Shown here: positions 29,551-37,974 of the stretch, piece by piece
Position numbering within the stretch: the first letter of the stretch is position 1
Layout of the letters: the number at the start of each line of letters is the position of its first letter
Source: Streptomyces sp. CB01249
GTDB taxonomy: Bacteria > Actinomycetota > Actinomycetes > Streptomycetales > Streptomycetaceae
Length of the DNA stretch: 64,000 nucleotides
Assembly (NCBI RefSeq): GCF_001905735.1
Contig: NZ_LISW01000006.1
Coordinates: forward strand, 131,432-195,431
Direction: 5' to 3'
Notes under the pieces: generated by a model
Seen by the model: the letters and a program-made list of their open reading frames with translations, nothing else
The model's database searches: none
What the model was told of the DNA's origin: nothing
Program-made: the position numbers and the translations under genes

Positions 29551-29574
29551 GTCCGGGGGCAGCGCCCCCGGGAC
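29551..29574. terminator. hairpin between convergent helicase and HExxH genes
   Basis: CCGGGGGC (29553-29560) pairs with GCCCCCGG (29564-29571) around an AGC loop, flanked by GT and GAC that extend the dyad imperfectly. It lies between two convergent stops (29496 and 29584) and may serve both. Confidence 0.6.
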
Positions 29575-29583
29575 GGTGACCGG

Positions 29584-30468
29584 TCACGTCGTGCAGTCCA
29601 GTACCGCGCGACACAGCGCGCACCGCACCCGTACCCGCCCCCGCACCGGGACCCGGTTGCGCTGGTGGCAGACGGGGCACGGGAACGCCACCCGCAATCC
29701 GTCCGCCGCCGTCTCGAAGGCGTACGACCCGCCGGGCCCCTCGGACCCGGTCCGTCGGTCCAGTGCGTAGCGGCGCCGCCCCGCCCACCCCGCCGCCGTC
29801 AGCGGCGCCCGCGCCGCATCGCGCAGCGCTCGGGCCCGCCCCTCCGCGTACGCGGTGTACGCCTGCGGACTGGTGAACCAGGGCGAGGGGTCCTCGCCGA
29901 ACACCAGCGCGCGCTCGGCCAGCACGTACCCGAACTCCTCCGGCGTCAGGTACCCCAGCTTCTGGCTGGACGTCGCGTCCTCGCGGAACGCGTCGAGGAG
30001 CAGCCACCCCGCCCCCAGGTAGGCCGCCGCCGTGTCGGTCAGGATCTCGTTGTCGCGGGTGCCGGGGAACTCCAGGCCCAGCCGGTGCAGCAGCACATGC
30101 GCGACCTCGTGCGACAGGGCCGCCCCGATGTCCCGGCGATGGGTGCGGAAGCGGTCGTTCAGCTCCACGAAGTACTCCGGCCCCGCCGCGAGTTCGACGC
30201 TGCCCGCGTGCTCCATCGACCGGAACGCCACGATCACCCGGGCATCCGGCAGCCGGTAGTGGTGCACCATCGCCCGCGCCACCCGCTGCGCGCCCAGGTG
30301 CAGATCGTCCGCGTCGGCGAACGCGGCGTCGACCGGGGCGAGGCTCGTCGCGAACCGCTGGACGCCGTCGGCCGACAGCCTGCGGTACAGCGCGGTGATC
30401 GCCGAGCGGACCGTCTCCAGATGCGGGAACCCGTGCTCGACCGGGCTGCGGCGGGGGCTGTCCGGCAC
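29584..30468 (-). CDS. predicted zinc metalloprotease (HExxH) with C-terminal zinc ribbon
   Basis: 294 residues, GTG start. H120-E-V-A-H124 in GAALSHEVAHVLLHRLGLEF is a zincin active-site motif, and the Glu in DNEILTDTAAAYLG about 18 residues later may be the third zinc ligand (gluzincin-like). The C-terminus has two pairs of cysteines, CPVC and CALC, plus a final CTT, forming a probable zinc ribbon. There is no signal peptide or membrane helix, so it should act in the cytoplasm. I do not recognise a characterised family; protease activity is inferred from the motif alone. Confidence 0.75.
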   Translation of the reverse strand: MPDSPRRSPVEHGFPHLETVRSAITALYRRLSADGVQRFATSLAPVDAAFADADDLHLGAQRVARAMVHHYRLPDARVIVAFRSMEHAGSVELAAGPEYFVELNDRFRTHRRDIGAALSHEVAHVLLHRLGLEFPGTRDNEILTDTAAAYLGAGWLLLDAFREDATSSQKLGYLTPEEFGYVLAERALVFGEDPSPWFTSPQAYTAYAEGRARALRDAARAPLTAAGWAGRRRYALDRRTGSEGPGGSYAFETAADGLRVAFPCPVCHQRNRVPVRGRVRVRCALCRAVLDCTT

Positions 30469-30538
30469 GTTCGTACCCCCGCTCGTCCGCCAGGCCGACT
30501 CCTCACCAATGTAGACCGGGAAGAGCGCCCCGGGGTTG

Positions 30539-32320
30539 TCAGCCGCCGGTCCGGACCGGCAGCCCCGGGCCCAGCCGGACGAACGGCGCGCCCGCGCCCT
30601 CCGTCTCCAGCACCCACACCTCGTTGACCCCGTCCCGCAGCACCGGCCCCGGCACGTACAGCGTGTGCTGCGGGCCCTCCGACCAGTACCGGCCCAGGCA
30701 GAAGCCGTTCACCCAGACGAACCCCCGCGTCCAGCCCGGGAGTTCGAGCCCCGCGTGGTCCGCCCCGGCCGTCAGCTCGAACGTGCCCCGGTACAGCCCC
30801 GTCCCGCCCTCCCCGTCGACCGGTGCGAACGGCACCCCCGCGACCGCGCCCGGCTCCTCGAACGCGTCCAGGCGCAGCGCCCGCGCCCGCACCCCGTGCA
30901 GATACTGGCGCTCGTGCAGCACGCCCCCGGTGATGCCCTTCGGCTCGCCCAGGCGCGGCCCGTAGTTGACCCGGCCCAGCGACTCCACCCACAGCTCCAC
31001 CTCGGCGGGCCCGGCCACCGGCTCCTCCAGGGTGGCGGCCCCCTCGCTCAGGACGCCCCGGCGCACCCCGTCCACGTACACCACCGCACGGTCCCGCAGC
31101 CCCGAGACGCCCAGCGGGTACGGGCGGCGCGGCCCCGGCACGGCGACCCGGTAGCGGACCAGGCCGCGGTCCACGCCCAGCTCCTCGAACGTCGGCGGCA
31201 CCCCGGACTCCGCAGCCTCCTCGTCGCCCAGCGCCTCCAGCACCGTGCGCAGCGGCGCCCACTCGGTCAGCTCCGCCCGGACCGGGGCGGCGAGCCCGGC
31301 CGGCTCCGGCGGCAGCGGGGGCAGCGGCCCGTCCGCGTAGGCGGCGAGGACCTTCCGGAACAGCCGGAACTTCTCCGTGGCCCGGCCGTACTCGTCCACC
31401 GGCGCGTCGTAGTCGTACGACGTCACCGTCGGCAGCAGCTCCTGGTCCTGGAGCGGGCCGGAACGGTTCGCGCCCGCCCACCCGGCGAAGTTCGTGCCGC
31501 CGTGTGCCATGTAGACGTTCACCGACGCCCCGCACTCCAGGATCTCCGCCAGCGCACCGGCCGCCTGCGCCGGATCCCGGACCACCGGCGGCGCGCCCCA
31601 GTGCTCGAACCAGCCGCACCAGAACTCCATGCACATCAGCGGGCCCGACGCCTGGTGGCGGCGCAGCACCCGGAACGCCTCACGGGCGCCCGAACCGAAG
31701 TTGGCGGTGGCGAGCAGCCCGGGCACCGAGCCGCCGGTGAGCATGTGGTCCTCCGGCCCGTCCGAGGTGAACAGCGGCACGCTCACCCCGTACGCGCGCA
31801 GCAGCTCCGCCACCCGGCGCAGATACACGCCGTCCGTGCCGTAACTCCCGTACTCGTTCTCGGCCTGCACCATGATCACCGGGCCGCCGCGGTGGATCTC
31901 CCGCTCGGCGACCTGCGGCAGCAGCTCCGCGAACCAGGACCGGACCGCGTCGAGATACCCCTCGTCGCGGGTCCGCACCCGGCGCTCGAACCGCCCGGTC
32001 ACCCACGCGGGCAGACCGCCGTTCTCCCACTCCGCGCAGATGTACGGGCCCGGGCGCACGATCGCCCACAGACCGGCCCGGTGCGCCGCGTCCAGGAAGC
32101 GGCCCAGCGCCCCGGTGTCCCGGAAGCGGCCGGGCACCGGCTCGTGGAGATTCCACGGGACGTACGTCTCCACGCAGTTCAGGCCCATCGCGCGCAGCAT
32201 CGCGAGCCGGTGGTCCCACTGGCCCTCGTGCACCCGGAAGTAGTGCAGGGCCCCGGACAGCAGCCGTACGGGCTTCCCGTCGATCCGGAAGCCGTCGTCC
32301 TCGACGGTGAAGTCAGCCAT
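30539..32320 (-). CDS. beta-galactosidase, glycoside hydrolase family 35
   Basis: 593 residues. An N-terminal GH35 TIM barrel contains SGALHYFRV, VETYVPWNLHEP, RPGPYICAEWENGGLP, the acid/base Glu at about 155 (QAENEYGSYG) and the nucleophile Glu at about 232 (MEFWCGWF). C-terminal beta-sandwich (jelly-roll) domains include the WVNGFCLGRYW motif. It would cleave terminal beta-D-galactosyl residues. No signal peptide is seen, so it is probably intracellular and acts on imported galactosides. ATG 32320 has AGGAG ten bases upstream. A divergent AraC regulator gene starts 124 bases away. Confidence 0.94.
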   Translation of the reverse strand: MADFTVEDDGFRIDGKPVRLLSGALHYFRVHEGQWDHRLAMLRAMGLNCVETYVPWNLHEPVPGRFRDTGALGRFLDAAHRAGLWAIVRPGPYICAEWENGGLPAWVTGRFERRVRTRDEGYLDAVRSWFAELLPQVAEREIHRGGPVIMVQAENEYGSYGTDGVYLRRVAELLRAYGVSVPLFTSDGPEDHMLTGGSVPGLLATANFGSGAREAFRVLRRHQASGPLMCMEFWCGWFEHWGAPPVVRDPAQAAGALAEILECGASVNVYMAHGGTNFAGWAGANRSGPLQDQELLPTVTSYDYDAPVDEYGRATEKFRLFRKVLAAYADGPLPPLPPEPAGLAAPVRAELTEWAPLRTVLEALGDEEAAESGVPPTFEELGVDRGLVRYRVAVPGPRRPYPLGVSGLRDRAVVYVDGVRRGVLSEGAATLEEPVAGPAEVELWVESLGRVNYGPRLGEPKGITGGVLHERQYLHGVRARALRLDAFEEPGAVAGVPFAPVDGEGGTGLYRGTFELTAGADHAGLELPGWTRGFVWVNGFCLGRYWSEGPQHTLYVPGPVLRDGVNEVWVLETEGAGAPFVRLGPGLPVRTGG

Positions 32321-32381
32321 GGTGCCCGTTCTCCTGATGCGCGGAATGTCTCGGTCCAGCCTCAGCCCTGGCGTGCGGCCG

Positions 32382-32400
32382 GTCCATGGACAAAGATCTT
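32382..32400. promoter_or_regulatory. possible operator between the beta-galactosidase and AraC genes
   Basis: Two adjacent palindromes, GTCCATGGAC (32382-32391) and AAGATCTT (32393-32400), lie in the 124-base space between the divergent genes. The half-site GGAC recurs 14-17 bases later (TTTGGACG). They could be sites for the adjacent AraC-type regulator; evidence is position and symmetry only. Confidence 0.3.
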
Positions 32401-32444
32401 GGCTGTTTGGACGCGAGTTGCCCGGACCGGGCGAGAGGGAGCCC

Positions 32445-33323
32445 ATGTACCACACCTGGATGCGCTTCTTCACGCCCAGCCCGCTCCACCACCGCCTGGG
32501 CCTGGTCTGTCTCGGCGTCGGCCTCCAGCACGGCACCCTGCCGACCGTCGGACCGCGCACCCTGGACCACCATGTGGCCGTCGTCGTGCACGCGGGCAGC
32601 GGCTGGTTCGCCGGGCCGGACGGGCGGCGGGTCCCGGTCACCGCGCCCAGCCTCATCTGGCTGACCCCGGGCACCCCGCACCACTACGGCGCCGACCCGG
32701 GGACCGGCTGGGACGAGAGCTTCGTGGACTTCACCGGGCCCGCCACCGCCACGTACACCGAGCTCGGCTACATCGAGCCCGACCGCCCCCTGGTCCCCCT
32801 CGCCGACACCGCCGCCCCGCGTGCCGCGATCGGCCGGATGGTCCGGGCGGCCCGGCGCGGCAACCCGCTCCTGGAGGTCGAGACGGGGGCCGCCGTGCAC
32901 GAACTCCTCGTCGCCCTGCGCCGGGCCCGCGCCGACGTCGGCCCCGACGGCGACCCGGTGCTCCAGGCGCTCGCCCGGGACGCCTTCCAGCCGCTGTCCG
33001 TCGCCGAGCACGCCGCCCGGCACGGGATGACCTCCGCCGAGCTGCGGACGGCGGTGCGCCGGGGCGCGGGATGCAGCCCGAAGGACTACCTCCTCACCAT
33101 CCGGCTCGGGCGCGCGAAGGAGCTCCTGGCCACGAGCGACCTGCCGGTCGCGGCCGTCGCCCGCCGCGTCGGCTACGACGATCCGGCCTACTTCTCCCGG
33201 CTCTTCGCGCGGCGCGTCGGCATCGCCCCGGTCCGCTTCCGCGAACAGCAGGGGCGTACGGTGCCGGGCGGCTGGAGCGACCGCGTCCCGGACCCCGAAC
33301 ACCCGCCGACGATCTCCTCGTAG
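32445..33323 (+). CDS. AraC family transcriptional regulator
   Basis: 292 residues. The N-terminal cupin-like sugar-binding domain includes HHVAVVVHAGSGWF, WLTPGTPHHYG and DESFVDFTGPA. The C-terminal double helix-turn-helix runs from LSVAEHAARHGMTSAELRT to LPVAAVARRVGYDDPAYFSRLFARRVGIAPVRFR, the AraC signature, with the linker GCSPKDYLLTIRLGRAKELL. It probably senses a galactoside and activates the divergent GH35 gene. ATG 32445 follows GAGAGGGA. Confidence 0.9.
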   Translation: MYHTWMRFFTPSPLHHRLGLVCLGVGLQHGTLPTVGPRTLDHHVAVVVHAGSGWFAGPDGRRVPVTAPSLIWLTPGTPHHYGADPGTGWDESFVDFTGPATATYTELGYIEPDRPLVPLADTAAPRAAIGRMVRAARRGNPLLEVETGAAVHELLVALRRARADVGPDGDPVLQALARDAFQPLSVAEHAARHGMTSAELRTAVRRGAGCSPKDYLLTIRLGRAKELLATSDLPVAAVARRVGYDDPAYFSRLFARRVGIAPVRFREQQGRTVPGGWSDRVPDPEHPPTISS

Positions 33324-33342
33324 CCCCGTAAGCTCGCTGCCC

Positions 33343-33681
33343 ATGACCACGAACGACATCGACGCCTCCGTACGCGTCGAACTCGACCGGCTGCGCCAGA
33401 GCATCGACAACATCGACGCCGCCGTCGTCCACATGCTGGCCGAACGCTTCAAGTGCACCCAGCAGGTCGGCCACCTCAAGGCCGCCCACCAGCTCCCCCC
33501 GGCCGACCCGGCCCGCGAGGCCCGCCAGATCACCCGTCTCCGCGAGCTCGCGGAGAGCGCCCACCTCGACCCGGCCTTCGCCGAGAAGCTGCTCAACTTC
33601 ATCGTCGCGGAGGTCATCCGCCACCACGAACGCATCGCGGAGGAGTCCGCGAACGGCACGGAGGCGACCGGGGGGCGTTAG
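33343..33681 (+). CDS. chorismate mutase (AroQ type)
   Basis: 112 residues, all alpha. LDRLRQSIDNIDAAVVHMLAERFKCTQQVGHLK contains the AroQ motif (Arg, Asp, Glu/Arg and Lys of the active site), followed by ADPAREARQITRLRELAE and the C-terminal helix NFIVAEVIRHHE. It rearranges chorismate to prephenate for Phe/Tyr synthesis. TAAGCT lies eight bases before the ATG, a possible -10 for a nearly leaderless transcript. Cytoplasmic; no signal peptide. Confidence 0.93.
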   Translation: MTTNDIDASVRVELDRLRQSIDNIDAAVVHMLAERFKCTQQVGHLKAAHQLPPADPAREARQITRLRELAESAHLDPAFAEKLLNFIVAEVIRHHERIAEESANGTEATGGR

Positions 33682-33731
33682 GGGTTTTGCGCCCCGGCCC
33701 CGGCCGCCTCCGCGCCCGCGTTCCGCCTCCG

Positions 33732-35159
33732 TCAGGGGGAGATCTCCTCCAGGGGCCGGTTCGCCGTCTCCTCCGCCAGGGTGCCGGCGACCACCGCGCC
33801 GAGCACCGCCACCGCGGCGAGCATCACGAAGACCGCGACCACGCTGTCGTTCGCCGCGTAGACGACGCCGACCAGGATCGGGCCGAGGATCACGCCCAGG
33901 CGGTTGACCGCGCCGCCGACGCTGCATCCGAGCGCCCGCATCCGGGTCGGGTACAGCTCCGGGGTGTACAGGTACAGGCAGATGTTGGAGCCGAAGAAGC
34001 CGACCGCCGACAGCGAGGTCCAGATCAGCACCTGGACGGGGGAGCCGGCGCCGAGCGCGGCCAGGGTGAGCAGCAGGGCGGCCGAGGCGCCGAGGCAGAT
34101 CGCGAAGACCTTGCGGCGGCCCAGGACGTCCACGGTGAGCGCGACGATCAGGCAGCCGAGCAGTCCGGCGACCGAGGTCACCGTGGAGTAGAGGAGGGCG
34201 TCGGAGAGGCCGAGGCCGTACTCGTCCTTGTAGATGCTCGGCAGCCAGGACGTCACGCCGTAGTTCACGAAGTAGCCGGTGAACCAGATCGCGCCGACGA
34301 CCAGGGTGCGGCGCCGGTAGCGGCCGGTGAACAGGCCGCGCACGCCGGTCGCGGCCCGCTCCGCCGCGGTGGCCGCGGCGGATGCCTTCTCCGGAGCCCG
34401 CACAGCGCCCGGCGCCGGGAGCGGCCGGCCCGTCGCGGCCGCCACCTTCGCCTCGATCCCGGCCATCACCGCTTCCGCCTCCGCGAGGCGGCCCCGGTCC
34501 GCGAGCCAGCGCGGGGACTCCGGGACGCGGCGCTGCACGAGGAAGGCCAGCAGGCCGGGGACGGCGGCGACCACGAACATCGTGCGCCAGCCCGCGGCCG
34601 GGACGACCCAGGCCGCGACCAGCGCGCCGACGGTGAGCCCGGCCGGGAAGACCAGCTCGTACAGCAGGACGAAGCGGCCCCGCTTGAAGCTGCGGGTGAT
34701 CTCGCTGATGAAGGCCGCCGCCACCGGCACCTCGCCGCCGATCGCCAGCCCCTGCACGAACCGGAGCGCCAGGAACGGGGTGAGCGAGGTGCAGGCGGTG
34801 AGGGCCAGGCTCACCAGGCCCGATACGGCGATGCAGTACGCGATGACCTTCACCCGGCCGTAGCGGTCGGCCAGCCGCCCCGAGAGCAGGGCGCCGACGA
34901 GCATCCCGACCGAGCCGACGGTCAGGACGGCCGTGGCGTCGCCGGTGCTGAGGTGCCACTCGTCCCGGAGTTCGGGCAGCGCGTAGGCGATCAGGAGCTG
35001 GTCGAACGCCTCGAAGAAGGTGACCACACCCACGATCAGGCGGACGGTGACGTGCCAGCGGGACGGCGGCAGCCGCTCGAACCGGGCCGCGATGGCGGTG
35101 CGGGTGGTACCGGCGGGCGAGGGGCCCGGCGCGGCGTCCTGTGAGATGTCGGTGCTCAT
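33732..35159 (-). CDS. MFS transporter (aromatic acid/sugar-porter-like) of the catabolic cluster
   Basis: 475 residues with twelve predicted helices and a central loop near residues 215-255. Family signatures are GRLADRYGRVKV after helix 2, RFVQGLAIGGEVPVAAAFISE in helix 4, RRVPESPRW before the loop, and YTPELYPTRMRALG after helix 10, as in sugar-porter and aromatic-acid:H+ symporter families. Start ATG 35159 with AGGAGG upstream. It is divergent from the aldehyde dehydrogenase and shares the operator-bearing region 35160-35504, so it is the likely importer for the cluster's substrate. Confidence 0.88.
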   Translation of the reverse strand: MSTDISQDAAPGPSPAGTTRTAIAARFERLPPSRWHVTVRLIVGVVTFFEAFDQLLIAYALPELRDEWHLSTGDATAVLTVGSVGMLVGALLSGRLADRYGRVKVIAYCIAVSGLVSLALTACTSLTPFLALRFVQGLAIGGEVPVAAAFISEITRSFKRGRFVLLYELVFPAGLTVGALVAAWVVPAAGWRTMFVVAAVPGLLAFLVQRRVPESPRWLADRGRLAEAEAVMAGIEAKVAAATGRPLPAPGAVRAPEKASAAATAAERAATGVRGLFTGRYRRRTLVVGAIWFTGYFVNYGVTSWLPSIYKDEYGLGLSDALLYSTVTSVAGLLGCLIVALTVDVLGRRKVFAICLGASAALLLTLAALGAGSPVQVLIWTSLSAVGFFGSNICLYLYTPELYPTRMRALGCSVGGAVNRLGVILGPILVGVVYAANDSVVAVFVMLAAVAVLGAVVAGTLAEETANRPLEEISP

Positions 35160-35305
35160 CCAGGGTTCCTCCTGCTCCGCGGGGGGCCCGGAGCGGTTGG
35201 GGGAGCCAGGTGTACGTGTTCGCAGAGGATGCGGTGGGCCGAGCGTACGGGTGGGGGAGCGGCACGCGGTGCCCGTGAGGCGGTGACATCGCCCACGAAC
35301 CTCTG

Positions 35306-35331
35306 TAAGCACCTAGCTTCTTAGGGCTTAA
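35306..35331. promoter_or_regulatory. candidate MarR operator, site 1
   Basis: Plus strand TAAGCACCTAGCTTCTTAGG then GCTTAA; the reverse complement carries CCTAAGAAGCTAGG, close to the CTAAGAATCTTAG core of the marR palindrome. It lies about 147 bases upstream of the MFS start. Confidence 0.5.
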
Positions 35332-35425
35332 GTTCTACCGGTCCGGGGGCGGCGGCCGTCAAGGGCCGGGGAGCAAAAGACTTTTTGCCCGGGCTTTTTG
35401 TCCAGGGGGGCTTGCGGGCAATTAC

Positions 35426-35450
35426 TTAAGTGCTTAGCTTTTTAGGCCTG
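35426..35450. promoter_or_regulatory. candidate MarR operator, site 2
   Basis: Plus strand TTAAGTGCTTAGCTTTTTAG then GCCTG; the reverse complement aligns with the marR palindrome GGCTAAGAATCTTAGCC at 12 of 17 positions. It lies 55 bases before the aldehyde dehydrogenase start. Confidence 0.5.
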
Positions 35451-35504
35451 AGGTACCGGCTCCGGCCGGACCGGGAACCGATCACGACCGCAGGAGGCCA
35501 ACCG

Positions 35505-36989
35505 ATGCTTGCCGACGAGGTGTTGGTCGCAGGACAGTGGCGCCAGGGCCGGGGCGCCCCCATCGAGACCGCCGACCCGGCCACCGGCCAGGTCATCGCC
35601 ACCGTGCACGCCGCGTCCCTCGAAGACGTCGAGGAGGCCGCCGCCGCAGCCGCCCGGGCCGCCCGGGACCCCGCCTGGCGCGACCTGCCCGCCCACCTCC
35701 GCGCCCGGCTGCTGCACCGCGTCGCCGACCTGATCGAGCAGGGCGCCGACCGGCTCTCCGCCCTCCAGACCGCCGACACCGGCAAGTGCCGCACCGAGAC
35801 CCGCGCCCTCGTCCTCAGCGCCGCCGGCACCTTCCGCTACACCGCCGCCGCCCTGGAGACCGCCGAGGACGCGCTCACCCCGGCCCGCGGCCCGTACGTC
35901 ACGATGAGCGTCCACGAACCCCTCGGCGTCGTCGGCGCGATCACCCCCTGGAACTCGCCGATCGCCAGCGACGCCCAGAAGCTCGCCCCCGCCCTCGCCG
36001 CCGGAAACGCCGTCCTCCTCAAGCCCGCCGAGTGGACCCCGCTCGTCGCCCTCGCGCTCGGCCGCCTGGTCCACCAGGCGCTCACCGAGGCCGGGCTGCC
36101 GACCGCCCTGCTCTCCGTCCTGCCGGGCCGCGGCAGCGTCATCGGCGACGCGATCGTCCGTCACCCCGCCGTCGGCAAAGTCACCTTCACCGGCGGTACG
36201 GAGACCGGCCGCACCCTCGCCCACGCCGCCGCCGACAAGCTGATGCCGCTCTCCCTCGAACTCGGCGGCAAGTCACCGACGATCGTGCTGGAGGACGCCG
36301 ACCTCGAACAGGCCCTCGCCGGCGTCATGTACGGGATCTTCTCCTCCAGCGGCCAGAGCTGCATCGCCGGTTCCCGCCTCTTCGTGCACCGCTCCCGCTA
36401 CGAGGAGTTCCTCGGCGAACTCGTCGCCCGTACGGAGAAACTGCGCGTCGGCCCCGGCACCGACCCGGACACCCAGGTCGCCCCGCTGGTCCACCACCGC
36501 CACCGCGACAGCGTCGCCGCCTACGTCGACCTGGCCCGCGCGGAGGGCGCCACCGTCCGGTGCGGGGGAGCGGCCCCCGAGGGCGAGCGCTACCGGGACG
36601 GCGCCTACTACCTGCCCACCGTCCTGGACGGCCTGCCGAACACGGCCCGGGTCTGCCGGGAGGAGATCTTCGGACCGGTCCTGGTCGCCCTGCCCTTCGA
36701 GGACGAGGACGACCTCGTCGCCCAGGCCAACGACAGCGTCTACGGCCTTGCCTGCGGCATCTGGACCCGCGACCACGCCCGCGCCTGGCGCCTCGCCCGC
36801 CGCATCGACGCGGGCACCGTCTGGATCAACACGTACAAGCAGTTCAGCATCTCCACCCCGTTCGGCGGGCTGAAGGACAGCGGCATCGGCACCGAGAAGG
36901 GCCGCGACCTCATCCGCGGCTACCAACGGCAGAAGTCCCTCTACTGGGCCACCGACACCACCCCGCTGCCCTGGGCCGCCGCCCACTGA
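35505..36989 (+). CDS. aldehyde dehydrogenase
   Basis: 494 residues, NAD(P)-dependent aldehyde dehydrogenase superfamily. Catalytic Cys286 lies in SSSGQSCIAGSR and the general base Glu252 in SLELGGKSP. Other motifs are ITPWNSP, LKPAEWTPLVA, VTFTGGTETGR, REEIFGPVL and PFGGLKDSGIGTEKG. Closest in pattern to semialdehyde/betaine-aldehyde type enzymes (HpaE, DhaS). It would oxidise an aromatic or ring-cleavage aldehyde to the acid. Start ATG 35505 has AGGAGG seven bases upstream. First gene of the long plus-strand catabolic operon. Confidence 0.93.
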   Translation: MLADEVLVAGQWRQGRGAPIETADPATGQVIATVHAASLEDVEEAAAAAARAARDPAWRDLPAHLRARLLHRVADLIEQGADRLSALQTADTGKCRTETRALVLSAAGTFRYTAAALETAEDALTPARGPYVTMSVHEPLGVVGAITPWNSPIASDAQKLAPALAAGNAVLLKPAEWTPLVALALGRLVHQALTEAGLPTALLSVLPGRGSVIGDAIVRHPAVGKVTFTGGTETGRTLAHAAADKLMPLSLELGGKSPTIVLEDADLEQALAGVMYGIFSSSGQSCIAGSRLFVHRSRYEEFLGELVARTEKLRVGPGTDPDTQVAPLVHHRHRDSVAAYVDLARAEGATVRCGGAAPEGERYRDGAYYLPTVLDGLPNTARVCREEIFGPVLVALPFEDEDDLVAQANDSVYGLACGIWTRDHARAWRLARRIDAGTVWINTYKQFSISTPFGGLKDSGIGTEKGRDLIRGYQRQKSLYWATDTTPLPWAAAH

Positions 36990-37026
36990 CACCGCACGCG
37001 CCCCACCCAACCGAGCGGGAGGCACC

Positions 37027-37974
37027 ATGCCCCACGACCACCCCCACGACCGGCCGATCGCCCGGCTCCGCGCCCTGCGCTCCGTCGAACTCCACACACC
37101 CGCCCTCACCGAGTCCGCCGACTTCTACGCCGAGGTCTGGGGCCTGGACCCCGTCGAACGCGACACCGACGCCACCTGGCTGCGCGGCACCGGCGAGGAA
37201 CACCACGTCCTGCACCTCACCCGAGCCGAGCGCAACGGCCTCGGCCGCATCAGCTTCGCCGTCGCCACCCCCGCCGAGATCGACGAGGCCGCCCGCCGCC
37301 TCCTCGCCCGCGGCATCGTCCCCGTCGCCGGACCCGGCCCCCTCGACCAGGTCGGCGGCGGCTACGGACTCCGCTTCACCGACCCCGAGGGCCGGCTGAT
37401 CGAACTCAGCGCCCAGACCCACGCGGTCACCCCGCGCGGCCGGGACGGCGCAGTCCCCGTCGGCGTCACCCACACCGTCCTCAACACCACGGACATCGAC
37501 GCCGCCGTCGCCTTCTACACCTCCGTGCTCGGGCTGCGGGTCTCCGACTGGTCCGAGCACCAGATGGCCTTCCTGCGCTGCAACGCCGACCACCACTGCA
37601 TCGCCTTCAACCAGGCCGAGTGGGCGTCCCTCAACCACGTCGCCTACGAGATGCCGTCCGTCGACCACTTCATGCGCGGCCTCGGCCGGCTCCGCCACCA
37701 CGGCATCACCCCCCAGTGGGGCCCCGGCCGCCACGGACCCGGCAACAACACCTTCTCCTACTTCACCGACCCGGCCGGACTCGTCTGCGAATACACCTCC
37801 GAGGTCGCCCAGATCGTGGAGGACGCCTGGATCGCCAAGGTCTGGCGCCGCACCCCCGACCTCTCCGACCTCTGGGGCACCGCCGGACCCCCGTCCCCCG
37901 CAATCCGCCGCCACATGGCCGGCACCCCCGACCCCGGCCCGCTCGCCACCACACCGGAAGAGGTGACCGCGTGA
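37027..37974 (+). CDS. VOC-family extradiol-type dioxygenase
   Basis: 315 residues, two betaalphabetabetabeta repeats (RSVELHTPALTESADFYAEVWGLDPV and VTHTVLNTTDIDAAVAFYTSVLGLRV). The type I extradiol dioxygenase facial triad is intact: His149 (GVTHTVLN), His204 (SLNHVAYEM) and Glu255 (LVCEYTSE). The second-sphere His in NADHHCIAF and the tyrosine in FSYFTDPAG are also present. It should cleave a catechol-type ring using Fe(II) and O2. The starting catechol is not known. It is followed, with a GTGA overlap, by the DUF108 gene. Confidence 0.85.
   Translation: MPHDHPHDRPIARLRALRSVELHTPALTESADFYAEVWGLDPVERDTDATWLRGTGEEHHVLHLTRAERNGLGRISFAVATPAEIDEAARRLLARGIVPVAGPGPLDQVGGGYGLRFTDPEGRLIELSAQTHAVTPRGRDGAVPVGVTHTVLNTTDIDAAVAFYTSVLGLRVSDWSEHQMAFLRCNADHHCIAFNQAEWASLNHVAYEMPSVDHFMRGLGRLRHHGITPQWGPGRHGPGNNTFSYFTDPAGLVCEYTSEVAQIVEDAWIAKVWRRTPDLSDLWGTAGPPSPAIRRHMAGTPDPGPLATTPEEVTA

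Larger units (their letters stand above)
35160..35504. promoter_or_regulatory. divergent regulatory region of the catabolic cluster with two MarR-like sites
   Basis: 345 bases between the MFS gene and the aldehyde dehydrogenase, without a gene. It is locally AT-rich near two related sequences. Read on the minus strand, site 1 (35306-35331) contains CCTAAGAAGCTAGGTGCTTA and site 2 (35426-35450) contains CCTAAAAAGCTAAGCACTTA, 15 of 20 positions identical. Both resemble the palindrome at the marR promoter (46386-46404). CTTAAG flanks both sites. The region also contains two T-runs (CTTTTTG) between the sites. Confidence 0.6.

Noticed and set aside
37027..37974. VOC protein as a simple glyoxalase or bleomycin-resistance protein
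   Set aside because: Two repeats, the His149/His204/Glu255 triad and the C-terminal signature fit a type I extradiol dioxygenase better.
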